Assembly (NCBI RefSeq): GCF_001273955.1
Contig: NZ_LIGI01000001.1
Location: 1,215,266-1,279,265, forward strand
Direction of reading: 5' to 3'
From: Bacillus sp. FJAT-27245
GTDB lineage: Bacteria; Bacillota; Bacilli; Bacillales; Cytobacillaceae
Length of the DNA: 64,000 bases
A program made the translations under genes and the position numbers. The notes under the pieces are model-generated. The model did no database searches and had not been told where the DNA came from. It worked only from the letters and a program-made list of their open reading frames with translations. Below are positions 1 to 7,606 of the stretch, piece after piece; the stretch's first letter is position 1, and each line of letters opens with the position of its first letter.

Positions 1-2840
1 CGCAGCCTATTGAAAAAGCCTTAACAGGCATCAAAGGGAAACGCAATGTAATCGCCGAAACCGGCAATAACTTCACCCAGATGATGATAACGTTTGAATC
101 CGGCACAAATTTAAGAGAAGCAAAGCAGCAGATCCAAGAAAACATCTCGATGGTCAACCTACCAAATGGCGTCATGAAACCATATGTGGTCCTGCTGAAT
201 ACATCACAGATCCCCATTGTTCATCTAGGGCTTACCTTTGATAAGGAAATTGAAAACAAAGAAATAAGCCTCGTGGAAAATGAAGTTCTCCCCCAGCTCA
301 AGAACATAAGGGGAGTAGGGAACGTTATAAAGTACGGTAGTAAGAACCAGCAGGTCATGATTAAGGTCGATCCGGCAAAACTTGCCGCTGCCCAAATCCC
401 TCTCGAAAAGATGTACACGCTCCTCCAGGGGAAAAATGCTACTGTCGCTGTAGGTGAGCAAACCTTGGGTAAACAGGCGACGAGCATTATTGTAACCGGT
501 AAAATTGACAGCATTCAAGATATGGAGAACCTTCAGTTGAATGCGGCCACTAAATTGAAAGATGTGGCTGAGGTATCAATGGAGAAGGACACAAAGAGTA
601 TTGCGCATATGAATGGAAAGAATTTCATTCATCTCATTATCCAGAAAGATTCCACGGGTAATGCGGTCACGGTAGGCAAGCAGGTAGAGGAAGTTGCCAA
701 GAAGATCAATAAGGATTACAAAGGAATTTTCAATGCAACGATTTTCATTAATTTAGCAGATACGGTACTGGATTCAATCAATGCGATGACAAGGGAAGTA
801 CTGACTGGCGCCTTATTTGCGACCTTGATTATCTGGCTGTTCCTGAAAAGCTTCCGCATGACCCTGATCACCATTGTCAGCATCCCGCTTTCGCTATGTT
901 TAACGATGATTTTGCTTACCTTCTTCGGGGTTACGTTGAACATCCTCACTTTAGGCGGAATCGCGGTTTCGGTCGGGCGGCTTGTTGATGACAGCATCGT
1001 TGTCGTCGAAAACATTTACCGAAGAAAAAGGGAGAAAGTTCTTACCCCTGCCTTTATTGTAGACTCCGTTAAAGAGGTTGCCGCTGCGGTTACATCATCG
1101 ACCCTCACGACGGTAGCGGTATTCCTGCCAATGATGCTTGCTTCCGGCAGTTTAAGAGATTTAATCGCACCGTTTGCGATTACCATTACGTGTTCGCTCC
1201 TGGCTTCCTTGCTCGTATCACTAACCGTCGTGCCAATGCTCAGCCAGCGAATGATGGCAAAAGTAAAAATAAAAGAGCATAAAAAAGGAGCATTTTATCC
1301 GAAAATCCTGAGCTGGTCCCTGAACCATAAATGGCTGCCAATTTTACTATCCGTTGTGGTAATCATCAGTTCAATCGGCTTGTTTGCGGCGATGCCAAAA
1401 GGTTCCGTCGACCAAAAGGATAGCGCGTATCTATCCATTTGGCTTCGCTACCAAAATGGAACCGAATTCAAGGAAATGGAAAACGGGATAAAGAGAATGG
1501 AAAACCTTCTTTCCGCAAAGAAAGACGTTACAAACCACATTGTCCTGGCCGGGACGAATGCCGATGCTGCCCAGTTTGGCGAGCTTCAGGATCCAAACCA
1601 GGCCCAGTTCATGGTGTTCCTGAAAGAAGGGACAGATTCCGCTAAACTGGTTCAGAAACTGAGGAACGAAAAAGAACAATTCCCGGGAGCGGAGTTAACT
1701 GCCAACACGGCAGGGCTCATGGGTGAGAATAAAACGACTGTATCTGTGGATGTCATCGGAAATAATGAGGAAGGCATTAAACGGGCGGCAGACAAAGTCA
1801 AGAAAACATTCGAAGGCATTGACGGTGTCAAAAAAGTAGAAACCAATGAAGAAGATCAAAAGCCGACCGTGACCGTAACGGTAAACCCAACCGTCGCCAA
1901 TGCCCAGCAAATTTCCCAATCCATCCGCGGCATGATCGAGCCGGCAGTAATCGGTGCTGTTGAAATCGACGGCCGAAGCACGCTTGTCCAACTTGGTGCT
2001 CTGCAGGAAATCAATAGTGCGGACGATTTGAAGGCTCTTCAGTTGATGACTCCTGAAGGACCGGTTGTCTTGTCAAGCATCGCAACCATTGAGGAGTCCA
2101 ACAAACCGGGTACTATTTTCTCAAAAGACGGCCACCATTACCTTCAGGTCAACGCTGTTGTCGACCCGAAGAAAATGGTCGATGTCGCCGGGGAAATTAA
2201 TAAACAATTGGCAGTCTGGAAGCAAGACAACACATTCGGAGAGGGAACAAGCGCTGAAATCACCGGCGCATCCATGCAGTCATCCGATGATCTAGTCGAG
2301 CTTGGGAAACTTGCCCTCTTCTCCATTGGAATCGTGTTTATCATCCTTCTCGTCACATTAAAGTCATTCCGGGCGAGCATTGCGATATTGCTGTCCTTGC
2401 CACTTGCGGCAATTGGATCCCTCTTAGGGCTTGTCGTAACAAAATCCGGCATTGATATTTCATCCGGAATCGGGATGCTGATGCTTGTCGGAATCGTCGT
2501 GACGAATGCGATTGTGCTTGTCGACCGGATCCGCCATAACGAAGAGACCATGACGATCAGGGAAGCCATCATGGAAGCAGGGACTGTAAGGCTGCGGCCA
2601 ATCCTGATGACCGCGCTTGCCACCGTTTTTGCCATGGCTCCGCTATTATTTGCGCACGAATCCGCAATGAGCATGAATCTTGTTTCAAAAGGGCTTGCTG
2701 TCGTCGTTATTTTCGGGCTGCTCGTATCAACGTTCCTGACGCTGATCGTAATCCCGACATTCTATGAACTGTTCCACTTCCGAAAGGCGAAAAAACAAAG
2801 GCAACATACCAGTCCTGTATCTGTTGAATTAAACGTCTAA
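1..2840 (+). CDS. swrC: RND efflux permease (AcrB/SwrC type), 5' end outside window
   Basis: Inner-membrane RND (resistance-nodulation-division) permease that exports amphiphiles by proton antiport; in Bacilli the SwrC/YerP branch gives resistance to surfactin-like lipopeptides. The reading frame is open to the left edge (first full codon at position 3), so about 100 N-terminal residues are missing. Visible: porter-domain repeats, the TM4 signature VGRLVDDSIVVVENIYRR near 970-1020 with its paired aspartates, and a second TM bundle (LFSIGIVFIILLVTLKSF, then GIVVTNAIVLVDRIRH). It ends in a basic cytoplasmic tail. A terminator hairpin follows directly. No partner gene lies downstream. The family call is firm; the specific SwrC orthology is inferred from host type. 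Confidence 0.93.
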   Translation, partial: QPIEKALTGIKGKRNVIAETGNNFTQMMITFESGTNLREAKQQIQENISMVNLPNGVMKPYVVLLNTSQIPIVHLGLTFDKEIENKEISLVENEVLPQLKNIRGVGNVIKYGSKNQQVMIKVDPAKLAAAQIPLEKMYTLLQGKNATVAVGEQTLGKQATSIIVTGKIDSIQDMENLQLNAATKLKDVAEVSMEKDTKSIAHMNGKNFIHLIIQKDSTGNAVTVGKQVEEVAKKINKDYKGIFNATIFINLADTVLDSINAMTREVLTGALFATLIIWLFLKSFRMTLITIVSIPLSLCLTMILLTFFGVTLNILTLGGIAVSVGRLVDDSIVVVENIYRRKREKVLTPAFIVDSVKEVAAAVTSSTLTTVAVFLPMMLASGSLRDLIAPFAITITCSLLASLLVSLTVVPMLSQRMMAKVKIKEHKKGAFYPKILSWSLNHKWLPILLSVVVIISSIGLFAAMPKGSVDQKDSAYLSIWLRYQNGTEFKEMENGIKRMENLLSAKKDVTNHIVLAGTNADAAQFGELQDPNQAQFMVFLKEGTDSAKLVQKLRNEKEQFPGAELTANTAGLMGENKTTVSVDVIGNNEEGIKRAADKVKKTFEGIDGVKKVETNEEDQKPTVTVTVNPTVANAQQISQSIRGMIEPAVIGAVEIDGRSTLVQLGALQEINSADDLKALQLMTPEGPVVLSSIATIEESNKPGTIFSKDGHHYLQVNAVVDPKKMVDVAGEINKQLAVWKQDNTFGEGTSAEITGASMQSSDDLVELGKLALFSIGIVFIILLVTLKSFRASIAILLSLPLAAIGSLLGLVVTKSGIDISSGIGMLMLVGIVVTNAIVLVDRIRHNEETMTIREAIMEAGTVRLRPILMTALATVFAMAPLLFAHESAMSMNLVSKGLAVVVIFGLLVSTFLTLIVIPTFYELFHFRKAKKQRQHTSPVSVELNV

Positions 2841-2856
2841 AAAACTAAGTTACGAT

Positions 2857-2890
2857 GAAACAGCCATAGCTGGGTTGTTTCTTTTATTTT
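2857..2890 (+). terminator. Rho-independent terminator of the RND pump gene
   Basis: GAAACAGCC pairs with GGGTTGTTTC (one G-T pair) across a 6-base loop, then a T-rich tract, 16 bases after the stop codon. Confidence 0.8.
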
Positions 2891-2895
2891 GAAAA

Positions 2896-2917
2896 GCCAG
2901 CCGCCAAACCGGCTGGC
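2896..2917 (-). repeat. Palindromic GCCAGCCG hairpin
   Basis: GCCAGCCG and CGGCTGGC form a perfect 8-bp stem; read on the minus strand it is followed by TTTTC, like a terminator, but no minus-strand gene lies upstream of it. A closely related hairpin at 4416-4437 does end a minus-strand gene, so this copy may be a relic of a lost gene. Confidence 0.5.
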
Positions 2918-3068
2918 GGCAACGCACACAGCCGGCACCCACCAATTAGCCAGCCAACGCACCCAATTCGTACTAGTAATGTAGGCGAACCGTTCCTAAA
3001 AGAAATGTGTGTTTTTTCATCTTTTGAGTATAGCAATATATGAGAAAATTTTTTAGGAGGGGCTAGGA

Positions 3069-3509
3069 ATGGAAGAAAAAGAATTGCTATTGAAACTGAA
3101 TGCCGAACAACTATTAATGCGGGTGATACGCTACAACCAGCTTGTTCACTTAGATGCACCTGAAATAGTTAGAGCCTCGGAATTAAGAATGATTCTGGAA
3201 TCGTTATGTAAAGCAGTTGCATCAACCAAGGCATACCCAGGTGAATGTCATAAGGATTTTATTCAAGAGCCGTTAGTGGAAAAATGGTCAAAGCATAACG
3301 AGGATTTCTTTAGGGGAGCTGATGAAGAAACATTGGAGCTATTGCGATACCATGTTAATCGAAATTTATCTGGAAGAGCCAAAGCAATAATCGAGATTAT
3401 TGAGGAAGAGAGGGAAGAAGAAGAGCGGGAGCAATTGCATAAGCAGCATGGGGTTACAGATATTGATGATTATAAATTTAAAAAGATTTTCGATGTAGAA
3501 CTATCCTAA
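3069..3509 (+). CDS. Hypothetical protein, acidic helical, 146 aa
   Basis: Not recognised. The ATG is preceded by a strong AGGAGGGG ribosome site about 7 bases upstream, and a T-run hairpin follows, so this is a real single-gene transcript. The protein is cytoplasmic (no signal peptide or TM segment), mostly helical, and very rich in Glu/Arg near residues 110-125 (an EEEREEEEREQ stretch), suggesting a charged helix or coiled coil. No catalytic motif is visible. A function cannot be assigned from the sequence. Confidence 0.75.
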   Translation: MEEKELLLKLNAEQLLMRVIRYNQLVHLDAPEIVRASELRMILESLCKAVASTKAYPGECHKDFIQEPLVEKWSKHNEDFFRGADEETLELLRYHVNRNLSGRAKAIIEIIEEEREEEEREQLHKQHGVTDIDDYKFKKIFDVELS

Positions 3510-3532
3510 ACCGAACTGTGTTAGGTTTTTTT
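3505..3532 (+). terminator. Weak Rho-independent terminator
   Basis: CCTAA/TTAGG (alternatively AAACC/GGTTT) closes a short hairpin followed by seven T residues, overlapping the stop codon of the preceding gene. Confidence 0.5.
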
Positions 3533-3757
3533 ATGGGGTAGTGAAAATAAATAGAACCTTCATAAATAAGCAACAACGTTTGTAAGTGTCCTTAAGAAAG
3601 ACAGCTCAACCTAACTGCAACGTATGTTTATGTAACATTGCAGAGATGTGAACTAGTATAGTGGGCTATAATGTAAAGGAACAATGAAACTATGAAACCC
3701 AACATAAAAATAGAATTCTGATGAGGGTTCCTAACAAACTGAAAGGATTGAGCCTGC

Positions 3758-4360
3758 ATGTGTGAGCACATAAGCGAAGAAATGGTTAAAAAAATCGATG
3801 AGGAACGGATAAAGCAAGCCTTGGAAAATGGCAAATGGTTCGACGCGATGGTTTTATTCAAGTATTCAGCTCTTACAAAGGAAGAATTTAACCAAATTCA
3901 ACAATCCAGTTCTAGTTATGATCAGCAATTAAAGGATTACATAAAGGAAAAAGATACAAAACGGATTGAGAAAGCATTGGCAGCAAATCAAAATCAAGCC
4001 GCGGACTATATTTTTTGGAGTTCCGAACTGACTGGTCAAGAATACGAAAACCTCAAGCATAAATATAAGGTTACCAAAACTAGTGGCACAGCAAATAGTG
4101 AAATGAAAAATCAAAAAGCGGATATTTGGGGAGAAATATTGACCATTATATCTTCAGAGATTTCTACTCCATCCTTCGAAACATGGTTTAAGAAAACGGA
4201 AGTCCAACTAGAGGGAAATACACTCATCATTTCGTGTGACAATTCCTTTCAAAAAGATTGGTTAAGAGAACGATACCTTGAGCTTATTTCTTCCAGTGCA
4301 GAAAAAGTCCTAGGAAAAACAGTCGATATTAAATTCTATACCGAGGATCAAGAGTGGTAA
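3758..4360 (+). CDS. Stand-alone DnaA domain I-like protein
   Basis: A 200-aa soluble protein. Residues about 1-110 are charged helices of unknown fold. Residues about 122-195 read as a DnaA N-terminal domain (domain I): IWGEILTIISSEISTPSFETW, then an EGNTLIISCDN strand, then FQKDWLRERYLELI and a closing VDIKF strand, in the order and spacing of bacterial DnaA. The AAA+ and DNA-binding domains of DnaA are absent. In DnaA, domain I mediates self-assembly and binds helicase loader or regulators such as SirA, so a free copy could compete for these contacts; that role is inference. The start is supported by GAAAGG 11 bases upstream, which is modest. A TATAAT at 3667-3672 could be its -10 box. Confidence 0.72.
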   Translation: MCEHISEEMVKKIDEERIKQALENGKWFDAMVLFKYSALTKEEFNQIQQSSSSYDQQLKDYIKEKDTKRIEKALAANQNQAADYIFWSSELTGQEYENLKHKYKVTKTSGTANSEMKNQKADIWGEILTIISSEISTPSFETWFKKTEVQLEGNTLIISCDNSFQKDWLRERYLELISSSAEKVLGKTVDIKFYTEDQEW

Positions 4361-4410
4361 CTTAATCCTTGGAATGTTGGTGCAAGTCTTCAGTCCAAGC
4401 CCTTTTATGT

Positions 4411-4437
4411 AAAAAGCCAGCCGGTTTCCCGGCTGGC
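4411..4437 (-). terminator. Terminator of the DsbA-like gene
   Basis: GCCAGCCGG and CCGGCTGGC form a perfect 9-bp stem with a 4-base loop; on the minus strand it is followed by TTTTT. It lies 15 bases beyond the stop of the oxidoreductase gene. Confidence 0.85.
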
Positions 4438-4451
4438 GCCCACGAACAAAG

Positions 4452-5090
4452 TCAGCAGCCATCAATCCCGCAAGCTTCGCCCGCAGCTGGCGGCTCCTTG
4501 CCGAGCTCGCGCTCAATATACCGCTCCAGCATCTCCTTCGTGTTCAATCCTTGAACACGCTGGTCCCCAATAAAAAACGTAGGAACAGCTGTAATCTGGG
4601 CTTCCTCATACGCATGGCGAAGAGCCTCCTGGTGCGCCTGCTCATACTTCCGCGTTTCAAGTGCCTCCCGGAACGTTGCCTCATCAAGTCCTGCTTTCCC
4701 CGCAACATCCGTCAGCACATTAATATCGCCAATATCACGGCCATCAACAAAGAAGGCAGCTAACACACCTTCTGTGTACTCGTTCCCTTTTCCATGCTCT
4801 TTCGCAAACAGGGTTCCTTCATGCGCTAGATGTGTATGTGGCTGCGGATCAACATCCGGAAGGACGATTTTTACGTTAAAACGCTCAGCCATCGGCCATA
4901 CTGAGCCATGCCAAGCATTTTGGATATAATCGCCCTTTGGTGACAGCGTCTCATGGGGAAACGGCCGCAGCTCAAATGGCATCCATTCCAGTTCAACATC
5001 CTTGCCTTTAATTGCTTCCTTTAGCGGAGCCTCCGCTATATAACAAAACGGTCAAACAAAATCTGAATATATACGAATCTTCAATGTCAC
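4452..5090 (-). CDS. DsbA/FrnE-family thiol oxidoreductase with in-frame TGA at active-site Cys (candidate selenoprotein)
   Basis: Thioredoxin-fold DsbA-family (FrnE/YwbO-like) protein. From GTG at 5090 (GGGAGG 7 bases upstream) the frame reads KIRIYSDFV-TGA-PFCYIAEAPLKEAI and continues without interruption to the usual C-terminal half (TAVPTFFIGDQRVQG cis-Pro region; CGIDGC tail). Family members have VCPFC here, so TGA at 5054-5052 replaces exactly the first catalytic Cys. The only later ATG (4982) has no ribosome site and would drop the active site. A 7-bp stem with a GGC loop starts 13 bases after the TGA. Either UGA is read as selenocysteine (UPFC, a UxxC redox motif) or this is a recent nonsense pseudogene or sequencing error. 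The full product would be 212 residues. No Sec machinery gene lies in the window. Confidence 0.8.
5022..5038 (-). promoter_or_regulatory. SECIS-like hairpin downstream of the in-frame TGA
   Basis: TAGCGGA-GGC-TCCGCTA: 7-bp perfect stem and a 3-base loop starting with GG. There are 20 bases between the TGA and the loop. This fits the published bacterial SECIS model (loop 3-14 nt, G in the first two loop positions, 16-37 nt from UGA). The palindrome also encodes the family's AEAPL segment, so chance remains possible. Confidence 0.45.
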
Positions 5091-5210
5091 TCGAATCCCT
5101 CCCGAAATAGTAAGGTGTACTAATAGTGTAAGCGGGAGTGGGGATGGCATCCAAATTATCTGCTTTAAAGACGGAAGCTTTCATTATGTAATGAATTTAA
5201 TAAAAAGGTA

Positions 5211-5239
5211 TTGACTTTAACTTTGTTTCTTAGTATAGT
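5211..5239 (+). promoter_or_regulatory. Sigma-A promoter of tRNA-Val
   Basis: TTGACT (5211-5216), 17-base spacer, TATAGT (5234-5239); it sits 35 bases upstream of the tRNA. Confidence 0.8.
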
Positions 5240-5274
5240 AATTATTGTCCTCACCAAGAGGAAAACTTAATAAC

Positions 5275-5347
5275 GATTCCGTAGCTCAGCTGGGAGAGCA
5301 CTACCTTGACAGGGTAGGGGTCGCTGGTTCGAACCCAGTCGGAATCA
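5275..5347 (+). tRNA. tRNA-Val (anticodon GAC)
   Basis: Complete cloverleaf: acceptor GATTCCG/CGGAATC, D-arm with AGCTCAGCTGGGAGAGC, anticodon stem CTACC/GGTAG around loop TTGACAG (anticodon GAC), and T-loop GGTTCGAACCC. CCA is not encoded. It has its own promoter and terminator. A truncated integrase gene at its 3' side suggests it once served as an attachment site. Confidence 0.96.
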
Positions 5348-5353
5348 TACTCG

Positions 5354-5398
5354 AAAAAGCCACAAATTCTTTTATTAAAAGGGTTTGTGGCTTTTTTT
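5354..5398 (+). terminator. Terminator of tRNA-Val
   Basis: AAAAAGCCACAAA pairs with TTTGTGGCTTTTTTT around an AT-rich loop, directly after the tRNA. Confidence 0.85.
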
Positions 5399-5486
5399 GT
5401 TAAACGAGTGCTGCCAATTTTTTTGCTTTTATTAAATGCGAACATCTTGTAAAGTTCTTCAGTTGAATGTGTTTGCTAATAATTTG

Positions 5487-5819
5487 CTAACAGAATTTAT
5501 CTTCTTGTTTTCCCCTCAGTTTTTCTGCAAATGTTTCAGCTACATAACTATGAGAATTAGGAATTAGATGAGCGTAAATTTCTAATGTGGTTCTGGGATT
5601 GGAATGTCCCAGGCGGTTAGCAATTTTTACAATATCAACACCACTCGATATCAAAATGGATGCGTGTGTATGTCTCATATCGTGAAACCTAATTACTGTT
5701 ACTCCAGAAGAACGTATGTATTTTTTTATTGTTCTTAATGTATTTCTCGGGTCAATCACACAACCAAATTTTGTGCAAATAACCAAATCAATATCGTAAT
5801 AAGCAGTCCCCAATTTCAT
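5487..5819 (-). pseudogene. Tyrosine recombinase (phage-type integrase), C-terminal remnant
   Basis: The 110-residue frame is the C-terminal catalytic half of a tyrosine integrase: RFHDMRHTHAS carries the HxxR box, RLGHSNPRTT the GH box, and LEIYAHL the nucleophilic Tyr. The N-terminal DNA-binding and core domains and the first catalytic Arg are gone; an in-frame stop lies just upstream of the Met codon. It points toward the 3' end of tRNA-Val, the usual position of an integrase at an attL site, so it is read as the scar of an excised or decayed island. Confidence 0.85.
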
Positions 5820-5932
5820 TTTATGTTACGTTTTGTTCTTCTTTAATTTTTGTTAATTCACTTGACTCTTGCATTATTTGATAAAAACCCTAAAAAAGGG
5901 CATACGGGTAGTGCAGTTAAGAAAATCGGTTT

Positions 5933-6752
5933 TTAAGCGATTAGTTTGAGGGTTTTAAAAACCTTATCCAATGGGGTGTTGGCCCAACCTTCCTGGTACA
6001 CATACACGACCAGTTGTCCAAACATGTCGCTCCTTATTTTTCTGACTGCTTCTCCGAAGGTGATCAGGGATTCCTTTGACCACTCCATCCTTTGAAGTTC
6101 GAGGAAATTCTGCGTCAGGTACAGTATGGTTCAGTACCGTTGGATTACCTTATAGGAATGAAGCTGATAATGGTCAAAGCCCATCATTTCCTTGAAGTAG
6201 CGGTACGCCGTCTCGATCTCCCAGCGAATATTCTAATATTCCAGGATGGTCACGACATCCAGGCTGATATCCGTTGAGAGTAAGCAAAATGGTTTTTTCT
6301 CACTGGAAAAAGATTTTCCCATGATAATAGGACCCTGGCATTATCAATATTCGAAATGGAGCCCTCATAGTCATAAATGCGAAATCTCCCTTTATCCTTC
6401 ATGGTAACGGAATGAAGGTCGGAGTTTTCAATATTCCGGCGACTCGGTTGGTACACCATGGGGATTCCTTCAGGAAGCGTGTCATTGAACTAAGGTCGCG
6501 GTTCTTACCGGTATTTTCCCGGATTTGTGTTATCGTCTTTCGGCCCTCTGCCAGAATAATTCCATGCATATGGAAGTAAGATGATTCATCTGAGGCTTAG
6601 AAAGGCAAAGACCGAATAATAGTACGAATTTAACGATAGCTGAATAGAAGGATACCATGACCTTAGACATCTCCTTTTTTCTGGCTTTTTGTTTGGTGTG
6701 GTAACCTACAAATTCCACGAATTAAGGGATGTCATTCTTATTTTTAGGGACA
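5933..6752 (-). pseudogene. Decayed IS4-superfamily transposase
   Basis: Three frames on the minus strand give one interrupted transposase. The N-terminal part (VEFVGYHTK, SKVMVSFYSAIVKFVLLFG) lies at 6530-6740. A frameshifted ITQIRENTGKNRDLSSMTRFL segment lies near 6440-6530. A C-terminal part with RWEIETAYRYFKEMMGFDHY (an IS4-type Y/R/E/K signature) and TQNFLELQRMEWS lies at 5933-6240. There are several stops and shifts, and the roughly 0.8 kb present is well short of a full gene, so the middle appears deleted. Terminal inverted repeats could not be identified with confidence. Confidence 0.8.
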
Positions 6753-6835
6753 TGTCAAAACAAGTTAAAAAGCGACATTTTTTACGACATGGTTTTTGCA
6801 AGACTCAAGTACTTTATTATAAGGGAGAGTAATTT

Positions 6836-7065
6836 TTGGAACAATTCAGATTATTATTGTTTGGTATTATTCAACTAGGAACAGGTATATCTATGTTTTA
6901 TTCAGTTTGAAAGAAACGTATTTTTGGGATTGCAACCTTACCAAAACAGTAATATTAGAAATCGGAGTATACTGGTTAAGTAAGCTACCAAGGTGGTATC
7001 AAATAAGCGGAACAATGGCTTTAACTGGTTTTATGAGTGGGAGTGCTTTATTTAGTGGTTTCTGA
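6836..7065 (+). pseudogene. Remnant of a small membrane protein gene
   Basis: After AAGGGAGAG, a TTG opens a 24-codon hydrophobic frame (EQFRLLLFGIIQLGTGISM) that stops at 6908-6910. Another frame resumes near 6970 with YWLSKLPRWYQISGTMALTG and ends at 7065. Together they look like one small membrane protein broken by a shift; the family is not recognised. No other content was seen between the IS remnant and the next gene. Confidence 0.3.
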
Positions 7066-7081
7066 ATAAAGTGTTAAAATT

Positions 7082-7390
7082 ATGAAATATTATGATGACA
7101 TTAAGACATTCCTTTCTGAAATACTGCTAGAGGGGAAAGAGAAATATGTATTTCCCTACAATGAACGTCAATCGGAGCAGCTTATTGGGGAAAACGGCAC
7201 GGATGAAACCTCCCTTGAAGAGCATAGCCTAATCGATATTATGGATATTATGGCATTTTTCCATACGAGCAGAGGTGAACAATTAAGGGATAAAATGGTC
7301 TTGCTGGGACTTTCCGAAGAAGAAGCAGAACGCCTCGAACATGAACTTGAGAAGGGAAAAAACGTCATCATAGGCTGTAAAGCGGATTAA
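7082..7390 (+). CDS. Hypothetical protein, 102 aa
   Basis: Not firmly recognised. A soluble acidic protein whose C-terminus (LGLSEEEAERLEHELEKGK) resembles the end of YflT/general-stress-17M-like domains, where a helix and strand close the fold; the N-terminal half does not obviously match. The start codon lacks a convincing ribosome site, and the gene lies just after a decayed region, so it may be shortened at the 5' end. A terminator hairpin follows, which supports a real transcript. Confidence 0.55.
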   Translation: MKYYDDIKTFLSEILLEGKEKYVFPYNERQSEQLIGENGTDETSLEEHSLIDIMDIMAFFHTSRGEQLRDKMVLLGLSEEEAERLEHELEKGKNVIIGCKAD

Positions 7391-7393
7391 AAC

Positions 7394-7423
7394 GCCTTGC
7401 CCTTTTGGGCTGGGCCCTTTTTA
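7394..7423 (+). terminator. Rho-independent terminator
   Basis: GCCTTGCCC and GGGCTGGGC pair (one mismatch) around TTTT, followed by CCTTTTT. Confidence 0.65.
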
Positions 7424-7606
7424 CATAAAAGAACAGTGGTATTTCGGCAAATAAATAGGTGTAAACTCCTCCTGCTTATTTCCTAAGTACCTATACTTCT
7501 GATTTTGAACAAGCATATAAATATCATATCTAAGAAGTACAGGGTAATGCCTGAAGGCTTTTCAGACCTGGTACGGATATAGAATTTTTAGCAAAGAGGT
7601 GAGAAA

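Noticed and set aside
2144-2674. A 176-codon minus-strand frame inside the RND pump gene
   Set aside because: Shadow of the strongly coding plus-strand gene; composition is a mirror of its TM codons.
4980-4982. Internal ATG as the start of the DsbA-like gene
   Set aside because: No ribosome site precedes it and the product would lack the whole active site and first strand.
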